From the NCBI GenBank assembly GCA_021836865.1, contig JAKBHH010000006.1, positions 1 to 64,000 on the forward strand: DNA of 64,000 bases, given 5' to 3'. Every line of letters begins with the position of its first letter. Position 1 is the first letter of the stretch. Origin of the DNA: Acidobacteriota bacterium (lineage in GTDB: Bacteria > Acidobacteriota > Terriglobia > Terriglobales > Acidobacteriaceae). Made by a program: the position numbers and the translations under genes. This document shows positions 24,902 to 33,362 of this stretch, in pieces. The notes beneath the pieces were generated by a model. That model saw only the letters and a list, made by a program, of their open reading frames with translations, did no database searches and was not told the origin of the DNA.

Positions 24902-25534
24902 ATGCACGATGTAGTCATAGTGGGCGGGGGCGGACATGCAAAAGTCGTCGCCAGCGTCTTATCTAGTCTCCCCGGCTACAGGATTCTCGGCTATAGCGAT
25001 TTGGAAGATCGCGGCCTTTTACGGGGGGACCCGTATCTCGGCAACGATGAATGGCTCGCGAATTTTGCGCGCAAGTCTCCGGGCTTGCACCTCGTTATTG
25101 GAGTGGGGCAGGTCGGTCTCGGAATGAAGCGCAGCGAATTGTGGCGCACTTTTCAAACCTGCGGTGTGTGCTTTCCCACCATAGTCTCACTCCATGCAAC
25201 CATGAGTCGCGAAGCGAGGTGTGGCGAGGCATGTACTGTGATGTCGGGTGCAGTTGTGAATCCAGACGCCGCTGCGGGAACAGGTGTCATTATTAATACG
25301 AACTGTACAATAGAGCATGATGTTATCTTGCACGACTGGGTTCATGTCGCCTCTGGCGCTACGGTATGCGGCGGAGTAGAGGTCGGTACTTATTCCATGA
25401 TCGGTGCGGGTGCGACCCTCATCGAGGGCGTGAAAGTACCTCCGTGCAGCATTATTGGAGCGGGGGCCACGGTCATCCGATCGATTGCTGAGCCCGGCGT
25501 CTATGCCGGCTCTCCAGCGAGACGAATCCGGTAG
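24902..25534 (+). CDS. neuD: NeuD/PglD family sugar O- or N-acyltransferase
   Basis: 210 residues. An N-terminal Rossmann-like unit (VVIVGGGGHAKVVASVL, residues 4-20) is followed from about residue 95 by left-handed beta-helix hexapeptide repeats (GVIINTNCTIEHDVILHDWVHVAS, GGVEVGTYSMIGAGATLIEGV). The histidine in EHD is in the position of the catalytic base of PglD. Family members acetylate either sialic acids (NeuD) or the 4-amino group of UDP-4-amino sugars (PglD, LegH). Here a LegC-type aminotransferase at 37605 would make a 4-amino sugar, so this could be the matching N-acetyltransferase (LegH role). The gene begins 6 nt after the previous stop. An O-acetyltransferase role cannot be ruled out. 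Confidence 0.8.
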   Translation: MHDVVIVGGGGHAKVVASVLSSLPGYRILGYSDLEDRGLLRGDPYLGNDEWLANFARKSPGLHLVIGVGQVGLGMKRSELWRTFQTCGVCFPTIVSLHATMSREARCGEACTVMSGAVVNPDAAAGTGVIINTNCTIEHDVILHDWVHVASGATVCGGVEVGTYSMIGAGATLIEGVKVPPCSIIGAGATVIRSIAEPGVYAGSPARRIR

Positions 25535-25610
25535 TACGGACCGCAGAACAAATTGCATGATTCAGCAGCTGCAGATGTGCTTGCGAGCCATTGATTCGTA
25601 GTGCAATTCA

Positions 25611-25616
25611 GGAGGG
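25611..25616 (+). promoter_or_regulatory. Strong ribosome binding site deciding a TTG start
   Basis: GGAGGG lies 7 nt before TTG 25624. The ORF track start TTG 25591 has no such site, so the downstream TTG is the likely first codon of the second AsnB-like gene. Confidence 0.5.
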
Positions 25617-25623
25617 CCCAGCG

Positions 25624-27438
25624 TTGGCACGATGGTATCTCACCTCAAGCACGACCGCTCATCTCGCTGCTCAGGCTGCCTGCGAGAGGGCCGAACTGCG
25701 CTCATCCGGGAAGATTGAGGGGGCAGGATTCTTTCTGCAGTCCTACTTCAAGCGCACCACGCCGGTCCAGAACTTGTGGAGCGGTGATGATGGCGACTGG
25801 GTATGTTCTGCAGGGACCTTACTCTGCAAGGCTGATCCGGGAGTTGAGTCGCTCCGTAATTGCTATGCCGCATTCGTAAGTGGTGGTATGCATGCAGTGC
25901 AAGTCTCTGCGTTGGGACATTTTGCCCTCGCGGTTAAAAGAGGCGCAGAGATCACAATCTTCACAGATCCGAACGGATCGCATACTCTTTACTACCTTCA
26001 AGACCACGCGTTCTGGTTTGTTTCAAATTCTCTGCACTTATGCGCGAGTGTTATGTCGGAAAGAAGGATTGATCAGACCCTTCTGCTGATCAATGCTCTG
26101 CAAACAAGTGCTCCGGGGGAGGATACATTTTATTGCGGGATCAAGCGCCTGTTTGGAGTGCAGGAGTTGAAGGTTTCCTTGCCAGGCGGATCCTGCAGCT
26201 TGCTATGCAGGCAGACGAGTCCCTCGTCGGAGGAGTGGAATCTTCCGACGATCCAGCTAGCGGTTGAGAGATACGTCGAAGAGGTGCAGCAGGTATTTCG
26301 CGGCCTGAAGCGGATGGGGCGTATCGGGGTCCTGTGCACAGGCGGCCTTGACTCCAGGACGGTTCTTGCCGGGCTCCTAAATCAGTGTGCAGATCTAGAG
26401 CTCTTTTACGGTTGGGGCAATAGCAAGATGACCGACTACCATTCCGTAGACCGTGATATATCACGCCTCATCGCGGAGAAGAATGGCCTCGCCTTCTATC
26501 AAATGGATTGGTCGGGTACGCAGCCCTACGATGAAGCGACGCTGGAAAGTCTTTTTCACACCTATGGATTCAGGTACGAAGTTTTTGGAGCATCCAATGC
26601 ATTTATTAAGAGCTTCAGTGATCGCCCCGAGAGCCTTCCAAATCTCTTTGTAGGCGGATACTGCCCGGCATTCACCAATGCCAAGCCATGGGAGTTGACA
26701 GAGCCATCCTTCATGTTTGATCGGCTTCTTGACGATTGTCTGAAATTTCACAAGGGGGCGATCGCCGAGAGTCATGCAATTCGTGGGAAGCGCCATTATC
26801 GGGAGCTCTATGCAAGCCAGGTTCGATCGGCCTTTGCCATCGCAGGCGTTGAATACCCGGAATCCGGAGCGTCTCTGGAAGTCTATGTCCGCGCAAAGCT
26901 GCTCCTCTACATTCGTGCAGAGTCGCGATTTCTCAACCTTCTCAACGAATTTTGCCCCTATATCGCGCCATTCCTCTTGAAGCAGCTCTACGACCCGCTT
27001 CTAAGTGTTCCGATGCGATTCCGCACCCATGACGAATTTCAAATTCGATTGATCGATGCACTTGCACCGAGACTTCTGGACCTCCCGCTCTATTCGGGCT
27101 GGGGCGAGGCGCGTATTGATCGCGGGACTTTTCGACTGATTCGTGAAGAAGAGAAGCGTCGCCCACCCACTGTGCTTCACCGCATTGCGCATATGGCTCC
27201 AGGTGCGATTACGAATCCACTGCGCGGCGCGGTCAGGCGCACGCGGCTCGCATTCCATCAGGGGGGCACACCAGAGGCCCTGCGGGATGCACGGATCCGT
27301 GATGCCTATTCCCGGCAGGTTATGAGTGACAGCCTGGGCAGAGCATGGTTCACGTCAACAGAGGAACTTTCAGTCAAGGAATTGTCGAGGATCCGGCATT
27401 ATATGGCAGGGGTTCGCACACTGGGCTACCTGTCTTGA
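25624..27438 (+). CDS. Asparagine-synthetase-like protein, second copy, no N-terminal cysteine
   Basis: About 604 residues with the same two-domain plan as the gene at 2360. A degenerate N-terminal Ntn-like domain includes GHFALAVKRGAEITIFTDPNGSHTLYY. The ATP-pyrophosphatase domain has the PP-loop LCTGGLDSRTVL (about residue 240, complete S-R-T form). No MCG start is present, so glutamine-dependent ammonia production is not expected. The enzyme may form an amide between an activated carboxylate and an amine in the nonulosonic acid or uronic acid part of the glycan. In Campylobacter a related amidotransferase, PseA, makes an acetamidino group, but PseA is not closely alike by eye. TTG 25624 is preferred on the GGAGGG site. 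The neuD-like gene ends 89 nt upstream; neuB follows after 113 nt. Confidence 0.75.
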   Translation: MARWYLTSSTTAHLAAQAACERAELRSSGKIEGAGFFLQSYFKRTTPVQNLWSGDDGDWVCSAGTLLCKADPGVESLRNCYAAFVSGGMHAVQVSALGHFALAVKRGAEITIFTDPNGSHTLYYLQDHAFWFVSNSLHLCASVMSERRIDQTLLLINALQTSAPGEDTFYCGIKRLFGVQELKVSLPGGSCSLLCRQTSPSSEEWNLPTIQLAVERYVEEVQQVFRGLKRMGRIGVLCTGGLDSRTVLAGLLNQCADLELFYGWGNSKMTDYHSVDRDISRLIAEKNGLAFYQMDWSGTQPYDEATLESLFHTYGFRYEVFGASNAFIKSFSDRPESLPNLFVGGYCPAFTNAKPWELTEPSFMFDRLLDDCLKFHKGAIAESHAIRGKRHYRELYASQVRSAFAIAGVEYPESGASLEVYVRAKLLLYIRAESRFLNLLNEFCPYIAPFLLKQLYDPLLSVPMRFRTHDEFQIRLIDALAPRLLDLPLYSGWGEARIDRGTFRLIREEEKRRPPTVLHRIAHMAPGAITNPLRGAVRRTRLAFHQGGTPEALRDARIRDAYSRQVMSDSLGRAWFTSTEELSVKELSRIRHYMAGVRTLGYLS

Positions 27439-27551
27439 TCGCCGCCATTCCTTCTGGAAGCCTGGGGTTGTTCGGGGAATCGCCTCCCAATCCATCGCGC
27501 CTATGCCGGTGAGGATTGATGATCGCTATAGAACGGAACGGTTAAAACCGA

Positions 27552-28598
27552 ATGAAGGCTCTAATGCAACCCGAATCGTCGCAATCGATGCATGATGTGT
27601 TCCTTATCGCAGAGGCAGGAGTGAATCACAATGGCTCCCGCGCCATGGCTCTGGATCTGGTAGACGCTGCAAAGCAGTGTGGAGCAGACGCTGTCAAGTT
27701 TCAGACATTCCGGGCCGACGAACTGGCTACGCAATCCGCACAGAAGGCGACTTACCAGAAGAAGACGACGAACGCAGGCGAGTCTCAGTTAGCTATGCTT
27801 CGGAGGCTCGAATTAAGCCAAGAGGACCACCGGCAGATTCTGGAGCACTGTAAGAGTATCGGAATTGAATTTCTTTCAAGTCCGTTCGACGAGGAGAGTG
27901 CGGACTTGCTATCGTCCCTTGGAATCCCGCTTTTCAAGATACCGTCGGGCGAGATCACCAACCATCCCTTTCTTCAGCACCTCGCCCGAAAAGGCAAGCC
28001 GCTTATCTTGTCGACAGGCATGTCAACATTGGGAGAGGTCGAAGAAGCAATTGCGGTGATCATGGCTGAGGGCCCAGTCGATCTGACATTGCTCCATTGT
28101 GTGACGGAGTACCCAGCCCCGTACGCGGAGATCAATCTTCGAGCCATGAATACGCTCAGGACGGCCTTTGGCCTTCCGGTTGGTTATTCTGACCACACGC
28201 CTGGGATCGAAGTCTCTATTGCGGCCGCAGCTCTGGGTGCGGTTGTTATCGAGAAGCATCTCACCTTGGACAGGCGTCTGCCCGGCCCGGACCACAAAGC
28301 GTCCTTGGAGCCGGACGAATTCTCCCGCATGGTGACCTCGATTCGGCATGTTTCTCTTGCTCTTGGCGACGGCATCAAGAGCCCCGCAAAGTGCGAGATT
28401 CCAAATATGGCGGTGGCCAGAAAGAGTCTTGTTGCCGCCCGAGATCTCCCTGCAGGACACATCGTCAGCGCTGAGGACCTCAGAGTGAAGCGACCCGGAA
28501 GTGGCATCTCATCCAAGTTCATGGCGGCGCTGATCGGACGCCAATTGCGTGTCAGCCTCCTGCAGGACGAACTCATTACATGGGATTGCTTATCGTGA
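27552..28598 (+). CDS. neuB: Nonulosonic acid synthase (NeuB / LegI family)
   Basis: 348 residues with a TIM barrel (1 to about 275) and a C-terminal antifreeze-like SAF domain (about 285-345). Diagnostic blocks are VFLIAEAGVNHNG, VKFQTFRADEL, FLSSPFDEESADLL, KIPSGEITNHP, STGMSTLGEVEEAI, LHCVTEYPAPYAEINLRAM and GYSDHTPGI. The enzyme condenses phosphoenolpyruvate with an N-acetylmannosamine-type sugar to form a nine-carbon keto acid; with the legionaminic acid set nearby, LegI is the more specific reading. The SAF part, RKSLVAARDLPAGHIVS, is typical. ATG 27552 is the track start; ATG 27564 and ATG 27591 also fit the alignment. The last bases overlap the epimerase gene (GTGA). Confidence 0.88.
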   Translation: MKALMQPESSQSMHDVFLIAEAGVNHNGSRAMALDLVDAAKQCGADAVKFQTFRADELATQSAQKATYQKKTTNAGESQLAMLRRLELSQEDHRQILEHCKSIGIEFLSSPFDEESADLLSSLGIPLFKIPSGEITNHPFLQHLARKGKPLILSTGMSTLGEVEEAIAVIMAEGPVDLTLLHCVTEYPAPYAEINLRAMNTLRTAFGLPVGYSDHTPGIEVSIAAAALGAVVIEKHLTLDRRLPGPDHKASLEPDEFSRMVTSIRHVSLALGDGIKSPAKCEIPNMAVARKSLVAARDLPAGHIVSAEDLRVKRPGSGISSKFMAALIGRQLRVSLLQDELITWDCLS

Positions 28599-29821
28599 AG
28601 AAGAGACGCATTTGTGTGGTCACGACGAGCCGTGCAGACTTCGGCCTGCTGCACGGACTTATCAATGAGATTGCCCATGATCCGCGTCTGAGTCTCCAGT
28701 GCATTGCCTCCGGAACTCATGCCGCCAGAGGCTTCGGTCGAACGGGCCGCGAAATCGAAAAGGCCGGATTGTCCCTTGATCTGAAGATTCCGATGCGCAT
28801 GACAGGTAATTCTGCGCTTTCCGGGGTCTCTGCGATCGCGCACTCTTTGACTCTCTTCGGAAAAGCCTTTGCGCATTTAAAACCCGACATCGTCGTGCTG
28901 CTCGGGGATCGCTTTGAGTTATTTGCGCCAGCCGTTCCGGCCCTCATGCTGCAGATTCCGATCGCGCACATTCATGGTGGTGAGGTGACCGAAGGAGCCA
29001 TTGACGACTCAGTTCGCCATGCCATCACGAAGATGGCCTCTCTGCATTTCACGGCGACTGAGACTTCCCGTCGCCGCATCCTGCAAATGGGGGAGGATCC
29101 GGGCAGAGTGTTCAATTGCGGAGCACCCGGCCTGGACGCAATTCACAATGCCAATTTGCTCACGCGCGAAGAGCTTGAAGAAGCACTGGACATTGACCTT
29201 GGGATACCAACCGCGCTCGTGACCTACCATCCTGCAACCAGAGACAAGATTCCTGTACGAAAACAAGTAAAGGCTCTCGTCGATGCACTCGTTGCAACGA
29301 CTCTTCCCGCGGTGCTGACCATGGCGAACGTCGATGAGAACGGAGCCTATATTAACGCTGAACTAAGAGCACTGTGCAGGAAGCATCCCAGCCGCTTCAA
29401 ATGGGTCCCCAACCTAGGGCATTTGCGTTATTTGAGCGCCCTCAGGCATTTTGCTGTGATGATCGGCAACTCATCAAGCGGGCTGATTGAAGCACCCTCG
29501 TTTCGACTCCCTGTGATAAACATAGGTTCCCGACAGAACGGCCGGGAGCGAGCCGCTAACGTGATTGATGTGCCGTGCGAGGCAGATCAGATTGTGAAAG
29601 CTGTCAGGCGCGCGATATCCCCGGCCTTTCGTGCAAAGATAGCAGACATGACCAACCCCTATGATCTGCGAGGAGACGGAAAGGCGAGCCATCGAATTAA
29701 GAATGTCCTGCGTGATACTGAGATCACAGAAAGCCTCTTGAGCAAGAGGTTCTGGGACTTTCCATATATTCAATCCCTGGATTCAACCCAATCTGTAAGT
29801 GGACGAAAGCCTCGAAAGTAA
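28595..29821 (+). CDS. neuC: Hydrolysing NDP-N-acetylglucosamine 2-epimerase (NeuC / LegG family)
   Basis: About 408 residues of the UDP-GlcNAc 2-epimerase GT-B-like fold. The start has ICVVTTSRADFGLLHGLINEI. The middle has VVLLGDRFELFAPA and the active-site block IAHIHGGEVTEGAIDDSVRHAITKMA, which is characteristic of the hydrolysing NeuC type rather than WecB. The C-terminal end has GNSSSGLIEAPSF and INIGSRQNGRERAANV. It inverts C2 and releases the nucleotide, giving an N-acetylmannosamine-type sugar for the synthase before it. GTG 28595 overlaps the neuB stop by 4 nt; the ORF track start ATG 28580 would add five residues. With PtmE next to it a GDP-linked substrate is likely. Confidence 0.85.
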   Translation: MKKRRICVVTTSRADFGLLHGLINEIAHDPRLSLQCIASGTHAARGFGRTGREIEKAGLSLDLKIPMRMTGNSALSGVSAIAHSLTLFGKAFAHLKPDIVVLLGDRFELFAPAVPALMLQIPIAHIHGGEVTEGAIDDSVRHAITKMASLHFTATETSRRRILQMGEDPGRVFNCGAPGLDAIHNANLLTREELEEALDIDLGIPTALVTYHPATRDKIPVRKQVKALVDALVATTLPAVLTMANVDENGAYINAELRALCRKHPSRFKWVPNLGHLRYLSALRHFAVMIGNSSSGLIEAPSFRLPVINIGSRQNGRERAANVIDVPCEADQIVKAVRRAISPAFRAKIADMTNPYDLRGDGKASHRIKNVLRDTEITESLLSKRFWDFPYIQSLDSTQSVSGRKPRK

Positions 29822-29830
29822 GAGAACTCA

Positions 29831-30922
29831 ATGGATAACAAAATCAATTCCTTCCTCGTTCCTGCCGCGCATTCTATTCGCCAGGCGATGGAGCGGCTTG
29901 AACAAACTGAAGAGAAGATCATCTTTGTGGTCGATGACGACAAGCGTCTGCTCGGATCGTTGACGGATGGTGACATCCGGCGTTGGATTCTCTCAGATGG
30001 CGACCTCAAGGCGGAAGTCTCGAAGGTCTGCAATTGCAATCCACATGTCGCTCGCGACGGCTACCAGATTGATCAAGTTCGGGATGAAATGCTGCGAGGC
30101 AATCTCGGGTGCGTTCCCGTGCTCAACGAATCACGAGAGATCATAAAGCTTCTCTTCTGGAAAGAGCTCTTCCAGGGAGACGCGCCGGTCAGACCGCTTG
30201 CTACACTTGATCTCCCGGTGGTGATCATGGCAGGAGGCATGGGAACACGATTGGCGCCCTTCACAAACGTGCTTCCCAAGCCACTGATCCCTGTGGGAGA
30301 CCGGACAATCATCGAAATTATCATCAGTCAGTTTCTTGCGTACGGAATTGACAAATTTTATCTTTCAGTGAATTACAAGGCAAAGCTTCTTAAGTCCTTC
30401 TTTGAAGAGCTATCGCCGCCATATTCTGTCGAATATATTGAAGAGTCAGAGCCAAGAGGCACCGCCGGTAGCCTCCGATCTTTGTATGATCACGCCCTGG
30501 ATAGCATCATCGTGACGAACTGCGATATTGTAATTCAAGCGGATATCGCCGATGTGGTAGCGTTTCACATAGACAACGGCTACGATATGACTCTTATTGC
30601 ATCGCTCAAGGAGTATCGCATTCCATACGGCGTGTGCGCGCTGGAGAATGGCGGAGATCTTTCCTATATCAAGGAGAAGCCTCGGTACGACTTCCTCGTA
30701 AATACGGGGATGTATGTTGTCCGCAGGGATCGTTTAAATTTGATTCCCCCAAACGGTAAATATGATATGACGGACTTTATAGCTTCCCTTAAGTCAACGG
30801 GAGCTCGGATCGGTGTGTTCCCCATCAGCGAGAGTGCATGGGTGGATACGGGAGAATGGGACGAGTATCGCAAAGCAATCGACAGCCTGAACAGGCTGGG
30901 TGCGCGGAGCGTACAAGAGTGA
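29831..30922 (+). CDS. ptmE: CBS-domain nucleotidyltransferase (PtmE-like, GDP-aminosugar synthesis)
   Basis: 363 residues. Residues 1 to about 120 are a pair of CBS repeats (IIFVVDDDKRLLGSLTDGDIRRWIL, then GCVPVLNESREIIKLLFW). Residues about 128-350 are a sugar-phosphate nucleotidyltransferase with VVIMAGGMGTRLAPFTNVLPKPL, the GxGTRL...KPL signature, and NCDIVIQAD for the metal site. In Campylobacter, PtmE has this exact domain order and is reported to make GDP-glucosamine for legionaminic acid; its gene also follows neuB2 and neuC2 there. The CBS part may bind a nucleotide and regulate the enzyme. It starts 9 nt after neuC. It could also make another GDP- or NDP-hexose. Confidence 0.8.
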   Translation: MDNKINSFLVPAAHSIRQAMERLEQTEEKIIFVVDDDKRLLGSLTDGDIRRWILSDGDLKAEVSKVCNCNPHVARDGYQIDQVRDEMLRGNLGCVPVLNESREIIKLLFWKELFQGDAPVRPLATLDLPVVIMAGGMGTRLAPFTNVLPKPLIPVGDRTIIEIIISQFLAYGIDKFYLSVNYKAKLLKSFFEELSPPYSVEYIEESEPRGTAGSLRSLYDHALDSIIVTNCDIVIQADIADVVAFHIDNGYDMTLIASLKEYRIPYGVCALENGGDLSYIKEKPRYDFLVNTGMYVVRRDRLNLIPPNGKYDMTDFIASLKSTGARIGVFPISESAWVDTGEWDEYRKAIDSLNRLGARSVQE

Positions 30923-30946
30923 AAGGAAAGCGCCGGTACACATTCC

Positions 30947-31648
30947 ATGCTGAATGGTAGTCGCTTGATCGCGGTGATTCCGGCCAGGGGAGGCAGCAAA
31001 TCTGTTCCTCGCAAGAATCTTTATCCGCTTGCGGGCAAGCCGCTGATCCTTTGGTCTATCGATATCGCCAAGTGTGTTGGGGGCATTGATCGAGTGATTG
31101 TATCGACTGACGATCAGGAGATAGCCAATGTCGCGAGCGCACATGGAGCGGAAGTGTACATGCGGCCTGCCCATCTGGCTACAGACAGCGCACTCGTAAT
31201 TGATACTCTGAAAGATCTTGTCGCCACTCTTATTCGAGAGGGAGAAACTGCTGATTGGGTGATTCTTCTTGAGCCGACCTGCCCCTTGCGCTCCGTCGAA
31301 GATGTCGAAGAGTGCATGAGAGTTCTGAGGTCCGGCGCGTTCGATTCGGTCGCCACTTTTAAGTCTGCGGATTTGAATCCGCACCGTGCATGGAGGATCC
31401 ATCAGGGTATCCCAGAGGTCTTTATCCCGGGTGCGATCCCGTGGTTGCCGAGGCAATTACTTCCGCCTGCCTACCAATTGAACGGTGCAGTGTATGTCTT
31501 TCGGAGTAACATGCTCGGTTCGGACTCGAGATCCATTCTTCCGGGCAGGATTGGAGCGGTCGTGATGCCAAAGGAGAGATCCTACGATATCGACGATCCA
31601 ATCGATTTCACTGTTGTTGAAGCTCTCTTAAAGGAATCAGAAAAATGA
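30947..31648 (+). CDS. neuA: CMP-nonulosonate (acylneuraminate) cytidylyltransferase (NeuA / LegF)
   Basis: 233 residues, the normal length for a single-domain enzyme. The start LIAVIPARGGSKSVPRKNL is the CMP-sialate synthetase signature; most members have G-I after the K-S position. Later conserved parts are VIVSTDDQEIANVA, DWVILLEPTCPLRSVEDVEECM, and the substrate loop YQLNGAVYVF. It activates the nine-carbon acid with CTP for transfer to the glycan. In the ptm gene order this corresponds to ptmB. The next gene begins inside its stop (ATGA), so the two are translated together. Confidence 0.88.
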   Translation: MLNGSRLIAVIPARGGSKSVPRKNLYPLAGKPLILWSIDIAKCVGGIDRVIVSTDDQEIANVASAHGAEVYMRPAHLATDSALVIDTLKDLVATLIREGETADWVILLEPTCPLRSVEDVEECMRVLRSGAFDSVATFKSADLNPHRAWRIHQGIPEVFIPGAIPWLPRQLLPPAYQLNGAVYVFRSNMLGSDSRSILPGRIGAVVMPKERSYDIDDPIDFTVVEALLKESEK

Positions 31649-32445
31649 ATAGAACATTGCATCAGATGCTCAATCTGGAAGGGAGAACTGCTCTGATCAC
31701 TGGAGGAGCTGGCTATCTCGGCTCAGCCATAAGCGAAACGTTGGTGGAATTGGGTGCGCGCGTCATCCTTGCAAGCCGCGATGTTGAGAAGTGTCGAATG
31801 AAGTGCCAGGAGCTTGAGGCTTTTGCGGGAGCATCCGCGCGGGCCTTCGCCTTGGAACTGGATGTGATGAAGCGTGACTCGGTGGACGCCTTCCTGGCTA
31901 AGCAACGGTCGGAATTCGGCAACATTGACATCCTCGTCAACAACGCCTGGTCGGGCAATAAGAACTCATGGGAGTCAATCAGCCAGGAGGATTGGGACTA
32001 CGACATTGATATGAGCCTGAATTCAGTCTTTCGGCTCACAAAGGCCGTCTTTCCTGATTTGGTGGCGACGCGCGGCGTCATACTCAACATTGCGTCGATG
32101 TACGGCCACATCGGCCCAGACTACCGCATCTATGACGGCAAGCAATTTGCAAATCCGCCGAGCTACGGAGCCGCAAAGGCTGGAGTCATCCAGTTCACAA
32201 AGTATCTTGCCAGCTTTCTTTCGCCGCACGGAATTCGTGTCAATTCTCTAAGCCCCGGGGCATTTCCGCACCCTCCCACACAGCAGCATACTGAATTTAT
32301 GGAAAAGCTCTCCTCCAAGAATCCACTGAACAGGATTGGTCAGCCAGAAGAGCTTAAGGGTGCGGTGGCGCTGCTCTGCTCCGACGCCGGAAGTTATATA
32401 ACAGGCCAAAACCTGTGTGTCGATGGCGGATGGGCCATATGGTAA
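31645..32445 (+). CDS. ptmA: SDR-family oxidoreductase (PtmA-like)
   Basis: 266 residues of a classical short-chain dehydrogenase: the TGGAGYLGSAI nucleotide motif (residues about 18-28), NNAWSG in the place of NNAG, and the YGAAK catalytic pair. The C-terminal block SDAGSYITGQNLCVDGGWA is typical. Campylobacter PtmA, also placed next to the CMP-legionaminate synthetase gene, is a similar SDR; it probably oxidises or reduces an aminosugar intermediate. The gene overlaps legF by 4 nt and is itself overlapped by the Gfo/Idh gene. The precise substrate is not predictable. A related SDR is encoded at 33346. Confidence 0.75.
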   Translation: MNRTLHQMLNLEGRTALITGGAGYLGSAISETLVELGARVILASRDVEKCRMKCQELEAFAGASARAFALELDVMKRDSVDAFLAKQRSEFGNIDILVNNAWSGNKNSWESISQEDWDYDIDMSLNSVFRLTKAVFPDLVATRGVILNIASMYGHIGPDYRIYDGKQFANPPSYGAAKAGVIQFTKYLASFLSPHGIRVNSLSPGAFPHPPTQQHTEFMEKLSSKNPLNRIGQPEELKGAVALLCSDAGSYITGQNLCVDGGWAIW

Positions 32446-33362
32446 AGTCTCTGGGAATCATTGGTCTCAGCGAAGGCAATGGCCATCCGCTTTCTTACAG
32501 CTCCATCATCAATGGCTATTCCGAGATAGATCTGGCAGCCTCGGGCTGGCCCGGAATTTATGAGTATGTACGCAGGCGGCATCCATCCGAGTTCGGCCTT
32601 CAGGACTGGACCGTGACTCATGCATGGACACAGGAACCGGAGTCAACCAAGAGGCTATGCAATGCGTGCCGCATTCCGCACGGCGTCAATGACTATCGCG
32701 AATTTCTCGGTCGGGTTGACGCGGTCATCATTGCTCGTGATGACTATCAGACTCATCTGGAGATTGCCCATCCATTTCTTGAGGCAGGTCTCCCCGTGTT
32801 TGTCGATAAGCCACTGAGCCTTTCTCTGGATGAGCTGAGGTACTTCCGGCGATACCTGGAGAGTGGGCAACTGATGTCCTGTTCCGGGATGCGCTATGCC
32901 CGGGAACTGGATGAACCAAGGGCGAATATGGCGAGGTTTGGCAATCTCAAACTCATTCAAGGCACAATCGTATTGACCTGGGAAAAGTACGGGGTCCATC
33001 TTCTTGAGGCGGCCATGTCCTTACTGGATGCGAAAGCTCTCACAGTCCGGGTGCAGGCAGCAAGTCATTTCTCCGCCGCTGTGCGGCTGGATAACAGCGC
33101 GCTTTTGAGGATCGACACGCTTGGCGACTCCCCTCGTTCATTCCGTCTTGATATCTATGGGTCCGGACTCATTGGTTCATATGATATTGTTGACAACTTT
33201 TCTATGTTCAGGCGCATGTTGTGGGGATTTACTGAGTCGATTCGCACAGGGAAGCCTGCAATCCGGGCGGAGAGTACATTGCAGATTATGCAGGTCCTCA
33301 TAGCCGGGCAGATTTCGCAAAGGGAAGATAGGGAGGTTAGCCTCGATGAAGTTGCACTATAG
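32439..33362 (+). CDS. Gfo/Idh/MocA-type oxidoreductase (possibly PtmF-like)
   Basis: 307 residues. The N-terminal Rossmann part is LGIIGLSEGNGHPLSYSSI, unusual because the glycine loop is extended and serine-rich rather than G-x-G-x-x-G. The middle is clear: VDAVIIARDDYQTHLEIAHPFLEAGLPVFVDKPLS, where the D/E-K-P motif is diagnostic of the family. The C-terminal beta sheet region is shorter than usual. It should be an NAD(P)-linked oxidoreductase acting on a sugar. The position between two SDR genes and next to ptmA-like and legF genes suggests it acts on the same aminosugar; the PtmF label is a guess from gene order. ATG 32439 overlaps the ptmA-like stop by 7 nt; the track start at 32415 is unlikely. 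Confidence 0.65.
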   Translation: MVKSLGIIGLSEGNGHPLSYSSIINGYSEIDLAASGWPGIYEYVRRRHPSEFGLQDWTVTHAWTQEPESTKRLCNACRIPHGVNDYREFLGRVDAVIIARDDYQTHLEIAHPFLEAGLPVFVDKPLSLSLDELRYFRRYLESGQLMSCSGMRYARELDEPRANMARFGNLKLIQGTIVLTWEKYGVHLLEAAMSLLDAKALTVRVQAASHFSAAVRLDNSALLRIDTLGDSPRSFRLDIYGSGLIGSYDIVDNFSMFRRMLWGFTESIRTGKPAIRAESTLQIMQVLIAGQISQREDREVSLDEVAL

